Notes under the pieces: model-generated
The model's database searches: none
Seen by the model: the letters and a program-made list of their open reading frames with translations, nothing else
Told to the model about the DNA's origin: nothing
Position numbers and translations under genes: made by a program
From: Candidatus Thorarchaeota archaeon
GTDB lineage: Archaea; Asgardarchaeota; Thorarchaeia; Thorarchaeales; Thorarchaeaceae
Direction of reading: 5' to 3'
DNA: 60,939 bases
Assembly (NCBI GenBank): GCA_016840385.1
Contig: JAEOSL010000009.1
Location: 1 to 60,939 of the forward strand
Shown: in pieces, positions 36,421-46,403 of the stretch
How the letters are laid out: each line of letters begins with the position of its first letter
How positions within the stretch are numbered: position 1 is the first letter of the stretch

Positions 36421-38091
36421 CTACAACACACTTCGAATGCGTTCTAGAACCCAATCATTTCCAAGTAGCTTGAGAAACGGGCCTAGTCGAGGACCAGATT
36501 TCCTTGAGATCAGTATTCGGTAGAGCAATAGGAAAGCTCGTTTTGGTTTGATGTCGACTTCTCTAGCCGTATTGAATATAGATGATTGAATTTCATCTTC
36601 ATCTAATTCATCAATATGAAGAACCTCAACCAATTTTGACAAGAAGCGCTTATCGTCATCTGTGAAGGTTGAAATAATTTCATCGGGCACGTTATCTGGA
36701 ACCTCAACTTTATCACGTTCACTACCAAATTCTTTGACCCAGGCAAGAGACCTCGATAGCCTTGTGGGTATCAATGCCTTGACGTCAGGGGAGATTTCGG
36801 TTAGATTATGTTGTTTCATCAACACTTCGTAGCATCGCTCTAGAATTGTTTCTTCACTTAGTATCCCTTGTAATTGCGAAGTCACTGTAGCAAATTTGAA
36901 CGAGAGTTTTGGAATGTACACTTCACTCACTGGGCGTACCTCGGTATTGGGATAAAGTACCTTAGCAAAGTCCTGTTTCTCACTATCCACATCATCAAGT
37001 CCATAGTAATTTCGCTCGAACGTTTCATAGATGTCAACCAAATCTGGAATCAAGTCAGTTTGAACGTTGTTTGCTCGTTCGAGATCTGTTCTAAGTACCA
37101 TGTATCTGAATAACTCTGGGGGTGCAATATTCAACCATGATCGTGGAGTGAAAACATTGCCTTTCGATGTGCCCATATCACTACCAGCAAGACGAACCCA
37201 TTCAAAGGGAACTTTGACAGGTCCAGCCCAACCAAAGACGCGTCGCGACATCTCCAGACCAGTATCGTATGATCCACCCTTAACAGCATGATCTTTGCCA
37301 GCAGGTTCGACTGTGGTTTGCATCACATACCATTTTGCAGGCCAGTCTACTCGCCAGGATAATTTCATTCTTAGTTTGTCAAATTTTGTAGTTTCAGAAT
37401 GGCCACAGTGTGCACATTCGTAAGAAACCTCATCATCTTCTTGATTATATGCGGTTACTCGATTTGGTACTATTGAACCCTTTCCACCAGATTGTATTCG
37501 ACCACATTCTGGGCATATCACTGAAGCTGGGTACCATGTCTTCATTGATTCGATATAATCCGACTTTTGTTTTTCACCAAAGTCACGTGCTACATATTCA
37601 ATCAGTATCTCTCGGATAGTTTCAGTATTCACTAGGCAAGTACGAACAGCATCAAGCATCTCTTTTGTTTTGTAAAGTTCTGACTGCAATACAATCTCAG
37701 GGTCTGCTCCAAATTCTGGAAATGCTTCAGCAAGCTCACTTGTCCAATGTGCACCCAGGCTCTCACAACATCCATGTGGGTCAGGAGCATCTGAATATGG
37801 AACACCCATGTACTCGTCAGGTGACAGTGTAAGACTAGGTGGGAATGAGCGAATTGGATCATAATCATCAGAGATGAACACGGTTTTTGCTTGTTTTCCA
37901 GCAGCTTGAAGTTCTCGCTTTATGACGTCTGCGATGATAATCTCTTTCATGAATCCAATATGGACACTGCCGCTCATGCTTTTTCCAGTCACGATTAGAT
38001 ATTGCTCTGGATCTCGTTCCAGTACTTCATCAACTAAATCTCGAATCCAGTGGATTGAGAATTCTTCTTGAGGTTCTTCAGACGTCATCAA
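36421..38091 (-). CDS. lysS: Class I lysyl-tRNA synthetase
   Basis: A 556-residue class I LysRS, found mostly in archaea and a few bacteria, unrelated to the class II enzyme. The HIGH-like motif is GKSMSGSVHIGFMKEI near the N-terminus, followed by a Cys-rich stretch (CPECGR and CAHCGH), and the KMSKS-like motif is SDMGTSKGN with FTPRSWL. The C-terminal helical anticodon-binding domain is complete. No class II lysyl enzyme is seen in the window. Confidence 0.96.
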   Translation of the reverse strand: MMTSEEPQEEFSIHWIRDLVDEVLERDPEQYLIVTGKSMSGSVHIGFMKEIIIADVIKRELQAAGKQAKTVFISDDYDPIRSFPPSLTLSPDEYMGVPYSDAPDPHGCCESLGAHWTSELAEAFPEFGADPEIVLQSELYKTKEMLDAVRTCLVNTETIREILIEYVARDFGEKQKSDYIESMKTWYPASVICPECGRIQSGGKGSIVPNRVTAYNQEDDEVSYECAHCGHSETTKFDKLRMKLSWRVDWPAKWYVMQTTVEPAGKDHAVKGGSYDTGLEMSRRVFGWAGPVKVPFEWVRLAGSDMGTSKGNVFTPRSWLNIAPPELFRYMVLRTDLERANNVQTDLIPDLVDIYETFERNYYGLDDVDSEKQDFAKVLYPNTEVRPVSEVYIPKLSFKFATVTSQLQGILSEETILERCYEVLMKQHNLTEISPDVKALIPTRLSRSLAWVKEFGSERDKVEVPDNVPDEIISTFTDDDKRFLSKLVEVLHIDELDEDEIQSSIFNTAREVDIKPKRAFLLLYRILISRKSGPRLGPFLKLLGNDWVLERIRSVL

Positions 38092-38208
38092 ATATTCCTC
38101 AGATTAGTTCGGGGCAGGAGTCTAAAGAATATTGCTCAAGATGTGTACGATGAGAATGAAATAGAAACTAAGTAATGCCTTATTGCTTCGTATCATTCTT
38201 TCAAACAT

Positions 38209-38499
38209 ATGAACGAAGAATCTTTGGGCGACTTGATTGATCGCAGTGCTAGTCTTATCGGGAGAGCTGAAAACGCAAAAGGAGGAGCTGTTGTCATCTT
38301 GGGAAGTCAAGAGGTGATCTATATCCGAAGCGTATCTTCTTGGGATGATGAGATTGTAGGAAAACAAGTTATCATCAAAGGGATTGTACGATTAGAGAAG
38401 TACATCCCCAACCCCGAAGTATCTAAAGATGGTGCCATAAGCCAAGGAGCAATCGGTTCCCAGTATGTACTGGATGATGCTCAATGGCGTTTAGCATAG
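38209..38499 (+). CDS. Small conserved-looking protein, unknown function
   Basis: A 96-residue protein. The central part (GGAVVILGSQEVIYIRSVSS, then GKQVIIKGIVRLEKYIPNP) forms several strands and could be an OB-like barrel. No catalytic motif. It is divergent from LysRS and its end is followed by the convergent ABC permease gene. Confidence 0.5.
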   Translation: MNEESLGDLIDRSASLIGRAENAKGGAVVILGSQEVIYIRSVSSWDDEIVGKQVIIKGIVRLEKYIPNPEVSKDGAISQGAIGSQYVLDDAQWRLA

Positions 38500-38527
38500 A
38501 CTACTCCAAACATCTCAGCTATTAGAC

Positions 38528-40378
38528 TCAAGACGAGAATTCTGATACCCTGAGATCATTCCGCGTCATGAAGAATACATAGACGGGGATAGATGCAAGA
38601 AATATCACTGCAAGAATTGAGATGAAGATAGTAATGATAGATGCTGGAAGGTAGGCTAGTGTGGGAACAGCAGCCTCAGGTATGAGTGTATAGATACTTA
38701 GAAGAGCCGCCACAAATAATGCGGGTAGTCCTGATTTAATACCCATGTCCAATCCCTCTGCAATCATCACTTTTGCAATGAATGATGGTTTTGCTCCAAT
38801 CGAACGCATAATGACGTAGTCTCTAAGTCTTCCAAAAACTGATACTAGTAAATAATTCAAAAGACCAAGAAAGGCACTGACCAAAGCCATTATTGCTAAT
38901 GGGTTCAATAGAATCCAAATTGTGTGGATGACATCAATATTTTCATTTAGAACAGTTTCTTGTCGAAAAATGTCAAATCCATAACTCTGAGCAAGAGATT
39001 CAATCGATGAAATTACAGCTTCATCATAGTAATCAAGCTGGACCAGAGCTAAATTGGTTCCAGTTACACCCATAGCACTCTGCAAAATGGATTTATCCAT
39101 AAGTGCCAGCATTCCACCATTCAGTGTATCAAACGCATAAGCACTAACAGATAGAGAGTGTCCTTGAAAGCCTAAAGATTGCACAAGAGGATCTTCAAAC
39201 ATTTCTGTAGCTAAAGTTCCTCCAATCCATACCGAGGTGCTATTTGTTCTGATCCCTTCAAAATACCAATCCGATATGGTAGATTCCCAGTCCACACCTA
39301 CAAGAAGTGCTGAATCTTCGCGTCCTTCCCCGATGAGAGTATAATCGTTTATCAAGTCGTTCCAGATAATCCCATCTCCTTCTTGCACATCTGAATATAC
39401 AACAAGACGTGATTCGACAACAACAACCCCAAGTACATCTTCTAATTCAGCTAAGAGGGTTGTGTTGATCAAATGAGCAGATTCTAGGAAATCAAACGAT
39501 TCGTTTAGAGGGGTTCCGTATGGAGAATATGCATCATAATATTGGTCCAATAGTGCAGAGTTGCCCACAGCGATTACATTGGTTCCCATTGACCGCATCA
39601 AATAGGAACGTGATGTTGTTTCTACTACACCACCTCCCATCCAGAGGAGAGATGCAATTGTGAAGCTTAGAAACAAGGCGATCATAGTTCTCCGAGTACC
39701 ACGAACTCTTCGACCAGTCCCTTTTGCTGCAATACGAAAAGCTAATCCAAAACTATCGAGAAAACCCGCTTTGGTAACCTTAGTACCAACATCGGGATTA
39801 AGAGCAAGTGAAGGAGATTCTTGAACAGCATCGTAGATGGGTTTCTGTGAAGAATAGTAACCAGCAAATATGTAGATTGCAGCTAATAGTCCGATTTGAA
39901 TGAACGGAAAGTCCATCGTAAATTGAACATTTGTTAGATAGGAAGATAGCCAAACCATTCCGAGCATATAGAATAGAGTACCAAAAGTTATCCCAAGAGT
40001 AACACTCGCAAGAAGTAGAATTACTGATTGAGCCATAAAGAAGTCGAAGATAGTATCCAATGTCGTTCCTACTGCCTTCATTAATCCAATATCGCGGCGG
40101 CGTGTAACCATCTCCAAAGACACGGTAGACGAAACTACGACAACCCCCAGTACAAAGACAAGTAGAAGTACAAACCAGACGAAGGTTGAGAAGAACATTC
40201 CCATGGAATTGGTGAGAGTACCAGTTACCGAATACACCGAAACATCAAGAAGCACATTTCCAAATAGAATGATAAAGGTCGTAGAAGCTACTATGCTAGT
40301 CAAAGAGAACAGTACAAGTGTAGACCTGAATGGACGTCTTTTTAGATCCTTTGAAGCATAGGTTTCTAGTTCAGACAT
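38528..40378 (-). CDS. FtsX/MacB-family ABC permease
   Basis: A 616-residue membrane protein with four main transmembrane regions arranged as two halves and a long extracytoplasmic domain between them. Both halves show the FtsX core (MVTRRRDIGLMKAVGTTLDT and GRLRDYVIMRSIGAKPSFIA). Such proteins work with MacB/LolD-like ATPases in lipoprotein or peptide extrusion or mechanotransmission. It overlaps the ATPase gene by 8 bases in one operon. Confidence 0.88.
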   Translation of the reverse strand: MSELETYASKDLKRRPFRSTLVLFSLTSIVASTTFIILFGNVLLDVSVYSVTGTLTNSMGMFFSTFVWFVLLLVFVLGVVVVSSTVSLEMVTRRRDIGLMKAVGTTLDTIFDFFMAQSVILLLASVTLGITFGTLFYMLGMVWLSSYLTNVQFTMDFPFIQIGLLAAIYIFAGYYSSQKPIYDAVQESPSLALNPDVGTKVTKAGFLDSFGLAFRIAAKGTGRRVRGTRRTMIALFLSFTIASLLWMGGGVVETTSRSYLMRSMGTNVIAVGNSALLDQYYDAYSPYGTPLNESFDFLESAHLINTTLLAELEDVLGVVVVESRLVVYSDVQEGDGIIWNDLINDYTLIGEGREDSALLVGVDWESTISDWYFEGIRTNSTSVWIGGTLATEMFEDPLVQSLGFQGHSLSVSAYAFDTLNGGMLALMDKSILQSAMGVTGTNLALVQLDYYDEAVISSIESLAQSYGFDIFRQETVLNENIDVIHTIWILLNPLAIMALVSAFLGLLNYLLVSVFGRLRDYVIMRSIGAKPSFIAKVMIAEGLDMGIKSGLPALFVAALLSIYTLIPEAAVPTLAYLPASIITIFISILAVIFLASIPVYVFFMTRNDLRVSEFSS

Positions 40379-41123
40379 CTTCGCTTAACTCTCCCGCATC
40401 CATCTTGAATCGACGAATACCTGGCTGTTTGATTATCCCTTGGTCATGGGTCATTACAATAACTGCCTTTCCCATCTTATTTAGTTCAATTAGGAGGTCA
40501 CGAACCATCTGACCGCTGTCACCATCAAGATTCGCTGTTGGCTCATCCGCAAGGATAATCGGAGGATCATTAGCCATTGCTCTAGCAATTGCAACCCTTT
40601 GTTGTTCTCCTGAGCTTAGCTGCCAAGGAAGATGATCTGCACGATGTTCCATTTTGACTCGTTCAAGTAGCTTGATTGCTTCATCTTTCAGTTTTGAATG
40701 GCTCTTGTCTGAAAGCTGCATTGGAAACCTTACATTCTCTACTGCAGTCAATGTAGATATCAGATTGTAGCTTTGGAATATGAACCCAGTATTGCTCAAT
40801 CGGAAAGAGGATCTGAATGCTTCATCATAGTCGTTGATTGGCACATCCATTACGTAGACCCGGCCGGAAGAGCTCAAATCAATGGCCCCGATGATATTGA
40901 GAAGTGTCGTCTTTCCAGAGCCAGAATGACCAGCAATGACAATAAACTCACCAGGTTTTACTTCTAGGTTTACATTGCGCAGAGCCGCTATCTCCTTACG
41001 TCCAGCTTTGTAGGCTCGAGAAACATCGTTTAATTTCACTGCGAATTTTATTTCCCCAAAATCCTCAACATCGATGTCATCACGAGTATAGTCTACAGCA
41101 TCTAAGTATTCATCATCAGCCAT
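40371..41123 (-). CDS. ABC transporter ATPase, MacB/LolD-like
   Basis: A 250-residue ATPase with Walker [11 protein letters not shown]-loop [20 protein letters not shown] signature, [13 protein letters not shown] and switch His in MTHDQG. It is the motor of the adjacent permease; the signature has Ser for the usual first Gly, a common variant. It is flanked upstream by a membrane-linked winged-helix regulator gene, 115 bases away. Confidence 0.92.
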   Translation of the reverse strand: MADDEYLDAVDYTRDDIDVEDFGEIKFAVKLNDVSRAYKAGRKEIAALRNVNLEVKPGEFIVIAGHSGSGKTTLLNIIGAIDLSSSGRVYVMDVPINDYDEAFRSSFRLSNTGFIFQSYNLISTLTAVENVRFPMQLSDKSHSKLKDEAIKLLERVKMEHRADHLPWQLSSGEQQRVAIARAMANDPPIILADEPTANLDGDSGQMVRDLLIELNKMGKAVIVMTHDQGIIKQPGIRRFKMDAGELSEDV

Positions 41124-41238
41124 TCAGTTTCACCTGTGAAAAAACTTGAATCTCAGTAAATGTGTCTGTGAAGACCTCTACCCATCTTGAAGATAAGGAT
41201 AGAGGTCGACCAGTTTTTGTACTATAGACTACAGCCTG

Positions 41239-42054
41239 TTATGCTAAAATATCTGAGGTGGTCAACGTGGTACGAGCCCAATCAGTAAGTATGACCGGTT
41301 TCTCCCGTCCAAAGACCTTGATAGATCTCAGTATATCAGCTTTCAGAAGACTACTAGTGTAGTAAGATATCAGACTCTTATCTACATCGAGGTCTCTACT
41401 GATCTCAGCCTGTGTTGTCTGACCATTCTTCATGCACTCAGTTAGGATTGAACCTACAGTGGGATTACGTGCAAGGGCTGTCAGTAGAAGAACTCGCTCT
41501 TCAGTTGAATAACCTGGAAGGAAGATGTGTCGCACATTTCCAGCTCGAAGTGATACGATTTCACCGTCATTCTCAAGATTCTTCAAGTGATATTGAAGAG
41601 CACCCATTGCACATCCAATCGTTCGATGAAGTTCACGAAGATGTACACCAGGATTAGCAGCAACCTCATCTGCGATTCTATCACGCAGTTTGAGAACGCG
41701 TTTATCCTTTGTACGTTCTAACGAAATTGTTCCTATGATCAGTGCAACAAAGCCTAAGTCTAGGGATTTAGTCATCCAGCTAGTCCACAAACTGTTCGTT
41801 CCCATACCAGACCATGCAATTGCATCAGCTGTTATGTTAACGAGTTCTGTGCTAACTATTGATAGTGTATATCCTAATTCGAAAGTTCCTAAATCAAGAG
41901 CGGCTTGGTTATCGTTTGCTGCATCAGGAATAGCCTGTGCAATAAGATTCAAACCACCATACCCAGAACTAGACAGAGCTACACCAATAAGACCCCAAGT
42001 GATTAGCATGAATGATAATCCGATAAGGATTCGTTTAGTCCATTGGCTGCTCAT
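41239..42054 (-). CDS. Membrane-anchored winged-helix regulator
   Basis: A 271-residue protein: N-terminal transmembrane helix (ILIGLSFMLITWGLIGVAL), an extracytoplasmic loop with VNITADAIAWSG, a second helix (DLGFVALIIGTISL), then two winged-helix units (GVHLRELHRTIGCAMGALQY and TTQAEISRDLDVDKSLISYY). This architecture suggests direct signal transfer from outside to DNA. It is beside the ABC operon and probably regulates it, which is inference. Confidence 0.8.
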   Translation of the reverse strand: MSSQWTKRILIGLSFMLITWGLIGVALSSSGYGGLNLIAQAIPDAANDNQAALDLGTFELGYTLSIVSTELVNITADAIAWSGMGTNSLWTSWMTKSLDLGFVALIIGTISLERTKDKRVLKLRDRIADEVAANPGVHLRELHRTIGCAMGALQYHLKNLENDGEIVSLRAGNVRHIFLPGYSTEERVLLLTALARNPTVGSILTECMKNGQTTQAEISRDLDVDKSLISYYTSSLLKADILRSIKVFGREKPVILTDWARTTLTTSDILA

Positions 42055-42425
42055 ATGTTTTCTACCACCAAGAACCCTAATAGTCTTTGGTAGTTAAGCA
42101 AATGGATTGTTGAAGGGTTGCACTACTGCACCAAACTTATCCAAAGTTGGACACTCCGTAGATGTTCATTTAACTAGTCTTGTAGGTCCTTAAATACGCT
42201 GAAGAGGATTATCAGCTGTGGAGAAACTCTGAAACGAGAGCCAAGTTTTGGAATCACTCTACCGTCGCCGCCAGTTGGACGGGACGTTAAACGCCCGTGG
42301 AGGGGATGTAAGACGTCTTCGTGGATCTTCTTAGATTCACTAGATGCAACCTCGATGAAGCAGGAACCGAACATCAGTCCTGGATTAAATATCCAAGATT
42401 GGGTAAGATTCGGGCAACGGTTGCA
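42055..42425 (+). other. Intergenic region with possible TnpB-element 3' end
   Basis: About 370 bases without a plausible gene. On the plus strand a GACGGGACGTTAAACGCCCG-type hairpin (ACGGG/CCCGT, 42279-42298) is followed by GACGTC and near 42354 by GATGAAGCAGGAACC, which in one frame reads DEAG and in another SMKQEP, both familiar from TnpB C-terminal tails. I infer a solo or decayed TnpB-element end carrying its guide-RNA region. No transposase reading frame remains, so confidence is low. Confidence 0.35.
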
Positions 42426-42983
42426 CTACTGGGTTCCACCACGTGGAGGATAGGTCATTGTAATCTTGAAAGTGCATGTTTTTGCACCCATGGACATACA
42501 AGTATCCTCTTCAACGATTAATTTCTCGTACTCTATTCGATTGAAGTCAGTGAGGTATTCAAGAACTGCTTCGATGAATCCTTTCAAGAAATGACAGGAG
42601 GCGTCTTCTGCATCAAAACCTGAAGAATATGGATTATCTTCAATTTCAATTATTGCTTCCTCGTCAAGCCATAGTTTGTACAGTTTAGCAATTTTGATTT
42701 CACCAAAAGGTACAATCAATGTTTCCAAGGCCATTTTGATGAATTCGACTATACCCTTGAAGTCACCAGGAGGTTTCTGTTTTCCAACTTTGAAATACTC
42801 TCTCTGTGCTTCAAGACCTGCAAGCCTTCCAGCAGAATAGTAAAGGTCACGTACACGATCCGGGAACATGACTGCAATTCTACTACCAATTTTGTTCCAA
42901 GTTTTACCAAAAAACGCTACCATCAGATCGCGGTCTTTCAGCTTGCCTTGCCACCATGGAAGCACCTTATCCTGCTTTGACAT
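42426..42983 (-). CDS. V4R/TRAPP-like domain protein
   Basis: About 185 residues. Helical N-terminus, then a C-terminal part with KLIVEEDTCMSMGAKTCTFK, whose E-x3-C-x3-G-x3-C-x-F pattern is typical of V4R domains, small-molecule-binding relatives of the Bet3/TRAPP fold. I chose the ATG at 42983; an upstream in-frame start would overlap the previous gene. It is the third gene of an operon after a roadblock-like/winged-helix protein and a TRAPP-like protein. Confidence 0.65.
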   Translation of the reverse strand: MSKQDKVLPWWQGKLKDRDLMVAFFGKTWNKIGSRIAVMFPDRVRDLYYSAGRLAGLEAQREYFKVGKQKPPGDFKGIVEFIKMALETLIVPFGEIKIAKLYKLWLDEEAIIEIEDNPYSSGFDAEDASCHFLKGFIEAVLEYLTDFNRIEYEKLIVEEDTCMSMGAKTCTFKITMTYPPRGGTQ

Positions 42984-43045
42984 TTGATTATCCCCAATAT
43001 AATTGAATTTGTGTAAATGTGCGTTAAGTGCTTTGTTGTGATATT

Positions 43046-43519
43046 CTATCCCAGGCGTACATTCCAAGTGCATACTTCTGCACCTGTTGCACGACTCATC
43101 TCTTGAAACACTTTGGCATCTACACCCTTAAACTCGAGTATTGTTTCGAGTATACCACTAAATATCTCACAGTAACCAAAGCCCCTCATCCCTTCTAGGC
43201 TAACCTCTTGACACCATACACACGCTTTATCACTTATTCTAACAGAGCCTCGTGCAGTTTTCATATCAACATCATCTGGTTTCTTACCATAGAGAATCCT
43301 GTAGACTACATCAATAAGCTTTGAAACATCTTCACGAGTGGTTACGCTGTCTTTGGTTTTCTCCACAATCTCCGTATTGAGATAGATCTGTTGACCAATC
43401 TCATGTCCTAGATCGCGAAGTTTCTGGTTAGCTTCATCGATATTGGAAGTTTCTGAAAGAATCTTGTCAACATAATGAGCATAGAAACTTAGTAACAATG
43501 GATTATCTATCTTGGGCAT
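43046..43519 (-). CDS. TRAPP (Bet3-like) domain protein, paralogue 1
   Basis: A 157-residue protein with a helical N-terminal half, a Cys pair in KACVWCQEVSLEGM, and a GYCEIFSGILETILEFKGV stretch, finishing with FQEMSRATGAEVCTWNVRL. The C-terminal S-x-A-x-G-x3-C-x-W-x-V/L pattern is shared with the protein at 45.9 kb and resembles the TRAPP/V4R superfamily. In eukaryotes TRAPP proteins form the core of Rab GEFs. The role here is inferred from fold and context. Confidence 0.6.
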   Translation of the reverse strand: MPKIDNPLLLSFYAHYVDKILSETSNIDEANQKLRDLGHEIGQQIYLNTEIVEKTKDSVTTREDVSKLIDVVYRILYGKKPDDVDMKTARGSVRISDKACVWCQEVSLEGMRGFGYCEIFSGILETILEFKGVDAKVFQEMSRATGAEVCTWNVRLG

Positions 43520-43539
43520 TGATTATGACCTCATTGAAA

Positions 43540-44529
43540 TTATTTGATTGTTCGACCGATCATCTTCAAACCGGATTTTCTGTATTTTGCTAGAGTTTGC
43601 ATTATTTTGGGCATTGGCAAACTAGTAGCTTCTGCAATCTGTTCGGGAGTATTCTTACCATCACACAATCGGATGATGGCTATATCATCACCTGAAACTT
43701 TGCCAAGGTCACCCTCAAACTTGGGGCATTTCACATATCTGCCCATGGATCCAGCACCACCTGATTCTGTACTATCATCCGAACCTTCAGCAGTTCTTGG
43801 TACTACGATGATACCTCGTACTGCACACCATTTCAACAGGTCAATTACTCGATCGGTAGGTTGGAACATTGAGTCTGCAATTTTCTCTACACTAAGTGCT
43901 CCATCAACAAGCATCAAAACATCAAAACCAAAATTACGATGTGCTGTTTTCATTTCAGAATTAAGCTCTGAATCTAAGGTTAGTGATGTCGAATATTGAG
44001 GACCCCTTTCGGGAATCGTAGATGATGATACGTTGAAGTCTTTGGGAGCTAATTCCTCTACGGGGGCACTTACAACCTTAGGAGCTGTGTCAGGAGTATC
44101 TGGAGCAGCAGGAGTTTCTTCAACAGCAGAGGCGTTGATAGCTATACTATCAAGAACTTGAAGATTTTCTTCTGAAGACTCCTCAAATTCTTCTGGTGGA
44201 GGTGGAAGCTCAATTCCTTCAAGTAAACGAAGGACATTCTTGGTTTTTGCTATAGCTAGACCCAACTGGAGCTCAGGCACATAAAGAACTGTAAGAATCC
44301 AATTTTCATCGACTGGAGATAGAACTACTAGACCCTTGTCTGTATCAATAGTCATGAGGCGTAGGTCTTTCTTGTAAAGTTTGATACTATCCTTCACTCT
44401 TGGAAAGAGATCGTCAGGAAAAGCAAAGCTGACGAATGGACGGCCAACTTTTGTCATCAGTGAATAACCGAGAACCTGATCATCAAATCTAAGCTTTGAT
44501 AGAGCTCGCTCTAAATCTTTGGAAGACAT
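43540..44529 (-). CDS. Roadblock-like/winged-helix protein, paralogue 1
   Basis: About 329 residues. Residues 1-105 (LSKLRFDDQVLGYSLMTKVG, then VLSPVDENWILTVLYVPELQ) look like a roadblock/longin-type domain; an acidic, Pro-rich linker follows; the C-terminal half has winged-helix units (FKVAEQ-type SVEKIADSMFQPTDRVIDLL and TPEQIAEATSLPMPKIMQTL). The ATG at 44529 has AGGTG at the right distance. It is a clear paralogue of the 46.4 kb protein with the same domain order. Roadblock proteins are platforms for small GTPases. Confidence 0.72.
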   Translation of the reverse strand: MSSKDLERALSKLRFDDQVLGYSLMTKVGRPFVSFAFPDDLFPRVKDSIKLYKKDLRLMTIDTDKGLVVLSPVDENWILTVLYVPELQLGLAIAKTKNVLRLLEGIELPPPPEEFEESSEENLQVLDSIAINASAVEETPAAPDTPDTAPKVVSAPVEELAPKDFNVSSSTIPERGPQYSTSLTLDSELNSEMKTAHRNFGFDVLMLVDGALSVEKIADSMFQPTDRVIDLLKWCAVRGIIVVPRTAEGSDDSTESGGAGSMGRYVKCPKFEGDLGKVSGDDIAIIRLCDGKNTPEQIAEATSLPMPKIMQTLAKYRKSGLKMIGRTIK

Positions 44530-44705
44530 CTTTGTACACCTCACGCCTAGTAGTGAAACCACTTCCAGCCCGTTCAAGCTCTTTTTCTCAAAGTCTTAAG
44601 AAAAGCGTTGCGGTGATGGTCTCAAATCTCCATACGATGATTATTCGAAAACTGTTAAGAGGAGAATGGGTTTCACAATGTAATGAGACATTCTGAGGAG
44701 ATAGA

Positions 44706-45266
44706 ATGAGAAATTTGCTTGCTGGAATCATCAGTGTCTTGATTGGATCCACAATATTAGTGGTTTTGATTAATCTTTCAGAACCGTCATATCTTTGGCC
44801 ATACAATGTGATATGGTTCCTTCTTAGTGGGAGTGATGCTCTCAGATTGTCCCTTGATGGATTCTTCAATCCCAGTACGTCATTGGGATACATTCTCTCC
44901 TGGATAGTCATTGGAGTGGTTATAGGGTTATTTTCGAAAAAGGGTTGGAATACTGTTCGATCGGTACTCTGGGCAGGATTAATTCTTGGCATTCTATCTC
45001 TAGCTTCAGTACTATTACTTACTGCGGGATACTGGGAATCACCCACGAGGAACATCGATTTATTGTATCACTTTGTTGGTTGTGCAATTATATCACTATG
45101 TGCCATTCCCAGTGCAGTTCCGATTACATTCATCATTGAAAGAGTAAGGAAACAAGCTGAGGCACCAATTCCTGAAAAGATTGAAACAACTTGCGATTGT
45201 GGTGCTGTGTTTAAATCAAATCCACTGATATGCTCAGAATGTGGGAAACAACTACGGGATGATTGA
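44706..45266 (+). CDS. Membrane protein with C-terminal zinc ribbon
   Basis: A 186-residue protein with four transmembrane helices followed by a soluble C-terminal ribbon TTCDCGAVFKSNPLICSECG, whose four Cys residues probably bind zinc. No family is recognised beyond that. It lies between two roadblock/TRAPP operons and is divergent from one, so a shared role is possible but not shown. Confidence 0.7.
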   Translation: MRNLLAGIISVLIGSTILVVLINLSEPSYLWPYNVIWFLLSGSDALRLSLDGFFNPSTSLGYILSWIVIGVVIGLFSKKGWNTVRSVLWAGLILGILSLASVLLLTAGYWESPTRNIDLLYHFVGCAIISLCAIPSAVPITFIIERVRKQAEAPIPEKIETTCDCGAVFKSNPLICSECGKQLRDD

Positions 45267-45268
45267 TT

Positions 45269-45802
45269 CTAGCGGTCTCTAGTAATGCCGCCACCCAGGA
45301 TACCACCTATTACACAAGCAATGCAAGGATAGATAGCTCCTTCGAGAGCAACTTGCATCAGCAGTAGAGAACCGGTTCCAAATATTGCAGCTATGTCAAA
45401 TCCAGGGGATATCATGACGAATAATAACCATGTGAGAATAGCTCCGAGAATTGCTGCAAAAACTGCAGAGAGAATTCCTGGGAGAAAGTCCTTTGACATT
45501 AGACCAGCAATTAGACCTCCAGTCCCCCAAGCAAGAAACATCAATACAGAGGCACCACCAGCACCATAACCGACAACACTACCCAAGCTAGCACCACCCA
45601 AAGCTGAAGGATAGAGAATTGTCCCGACTACTGCGAGTCTAAGTTCTAGATCTGCATTTGCTAAAAAGTCTGTGACAATACTTGAGGATATCAAATCCTC
45701 AGGCATGTATATTCCAAATGTCATCACTAGAAATGTGATTCCGAATGCAGTTATGAGTCCGAACAGCGTGCCTAAACCTTGACCCAAAGGGGTTACCTCC
45801 AA
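45269..45802 (-). CDS. Multi-pass membrane protein, unknown function
   Basis: A 177-residue Gly/Ala-rich membrane protein with five or six helices from a TTG start. The last segment, CIACVIGGILGGGITRDR, is a small glycine-rich helix. No motif for transport or catalysis was found. It converges with the zinc-ribbon membrane gene (2-base gap) and sits upstream of paralogue set 2 on the same strand. Confidence 0.62.
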   Translation of the reverse strand: MEVTPLGQGLGTLFGLITAFGITFLVMTFGIYMPEDLISSSIVTDFLANADLELRLAVVGTILYPSALGGASLGSVVGYGAGGASVLMFLAWGTGGLIAGLMSKDFLPGILSAVFAAILGAILTWLLFVMISPGFDIAAIFGTGSLLLMQVALEGAIYPCIACVIGGILGGGITRDR

Positions 45803-45887
45803 ATAGTTGGATTGTATATTCTATTCTCTCGCCTATTGTTTTATACCTATTCCATACAGCTTGTGTTTATCGTGAGATAGTATCACT

Positions 45888-46403
45888 CTAAGTAAGCAAA
45901 CGTAGGGTCCATGTACAAACATCATCGCCAGTCGCTCTGCATGATTCTTGGAAACTATCTGCAGAGAATCCACGCAATTTCATAACTGCATCAAAAACGC
46001 CGCTTATGATTGCACAGTATTGTAATCCAGGCATATCTGTAATTACCACACCATGACAGACAGGACATTTTTCATCAGTGAATTTAATCATTCTCTTGTC
46101 ATCACTGATATGTATTGATGAGAATTCCTGGCCAGAGTTTACTTTGTATGCTAACTGTAGAGTCTTTGCAAACTGGTGAAAATCAACAGCATGCTCCCTA
46201 ATCTTATCAGCATAATCCATGAGAAGTGTTTCACCAACTCGAAAGCCGATGTCCTTCATCTTGGTATTGATTTCATCCACGCTTGCACTTGTGCTCATTA
46301 GTAAATTCATGAGTTCACGGTAGTTTGCTTGGAAGAGTACTTTTGATACTTTGTCAGTCTTCAATTGCCATCCTAATTTTCCTTTAATACCCATTTGGTT
46401 CAA
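45888..46403 (-). CDS. TRAPP (Bet3-like) domain protein, paralogue 2
   Basis: A 171-residue paralogue of the 43.0 kb protein. The Cys pair lies in EKCPVCHGVVITDM, followed by LQYCAIISGVFDAVMKLRGF and the ending FQESCRATGDDVCTWTLRL. Order and spacing are the same as paralogue 1. It overlaps the upstream roadblock-like gene by four bases (ATGA), so the two proteins are made together and probably form a complex. Confidence 0.6.
   Translation of the reverse strand: MNQMGIKGKLGWQLKTDKVSKVLFQANYRELMNLLMSTSASVDEINTKMKDIGFRVGETLLMDYADKIREHAVDFHQFAKTLQLAYKVNSGQEFSSIHISDDKRMIKFTDEKCPVCHGVVITDMPGLQYCAIISGVFDAVMKLRGFSADSFQESCRATGDDVCTWTLRLLT

Noticed and set aside
42174..42420. SRP RNA or other standard ncRNA
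   Set aside because: No conserved SRP or RNase P motif; similarity is closer to TnpB-element tails.
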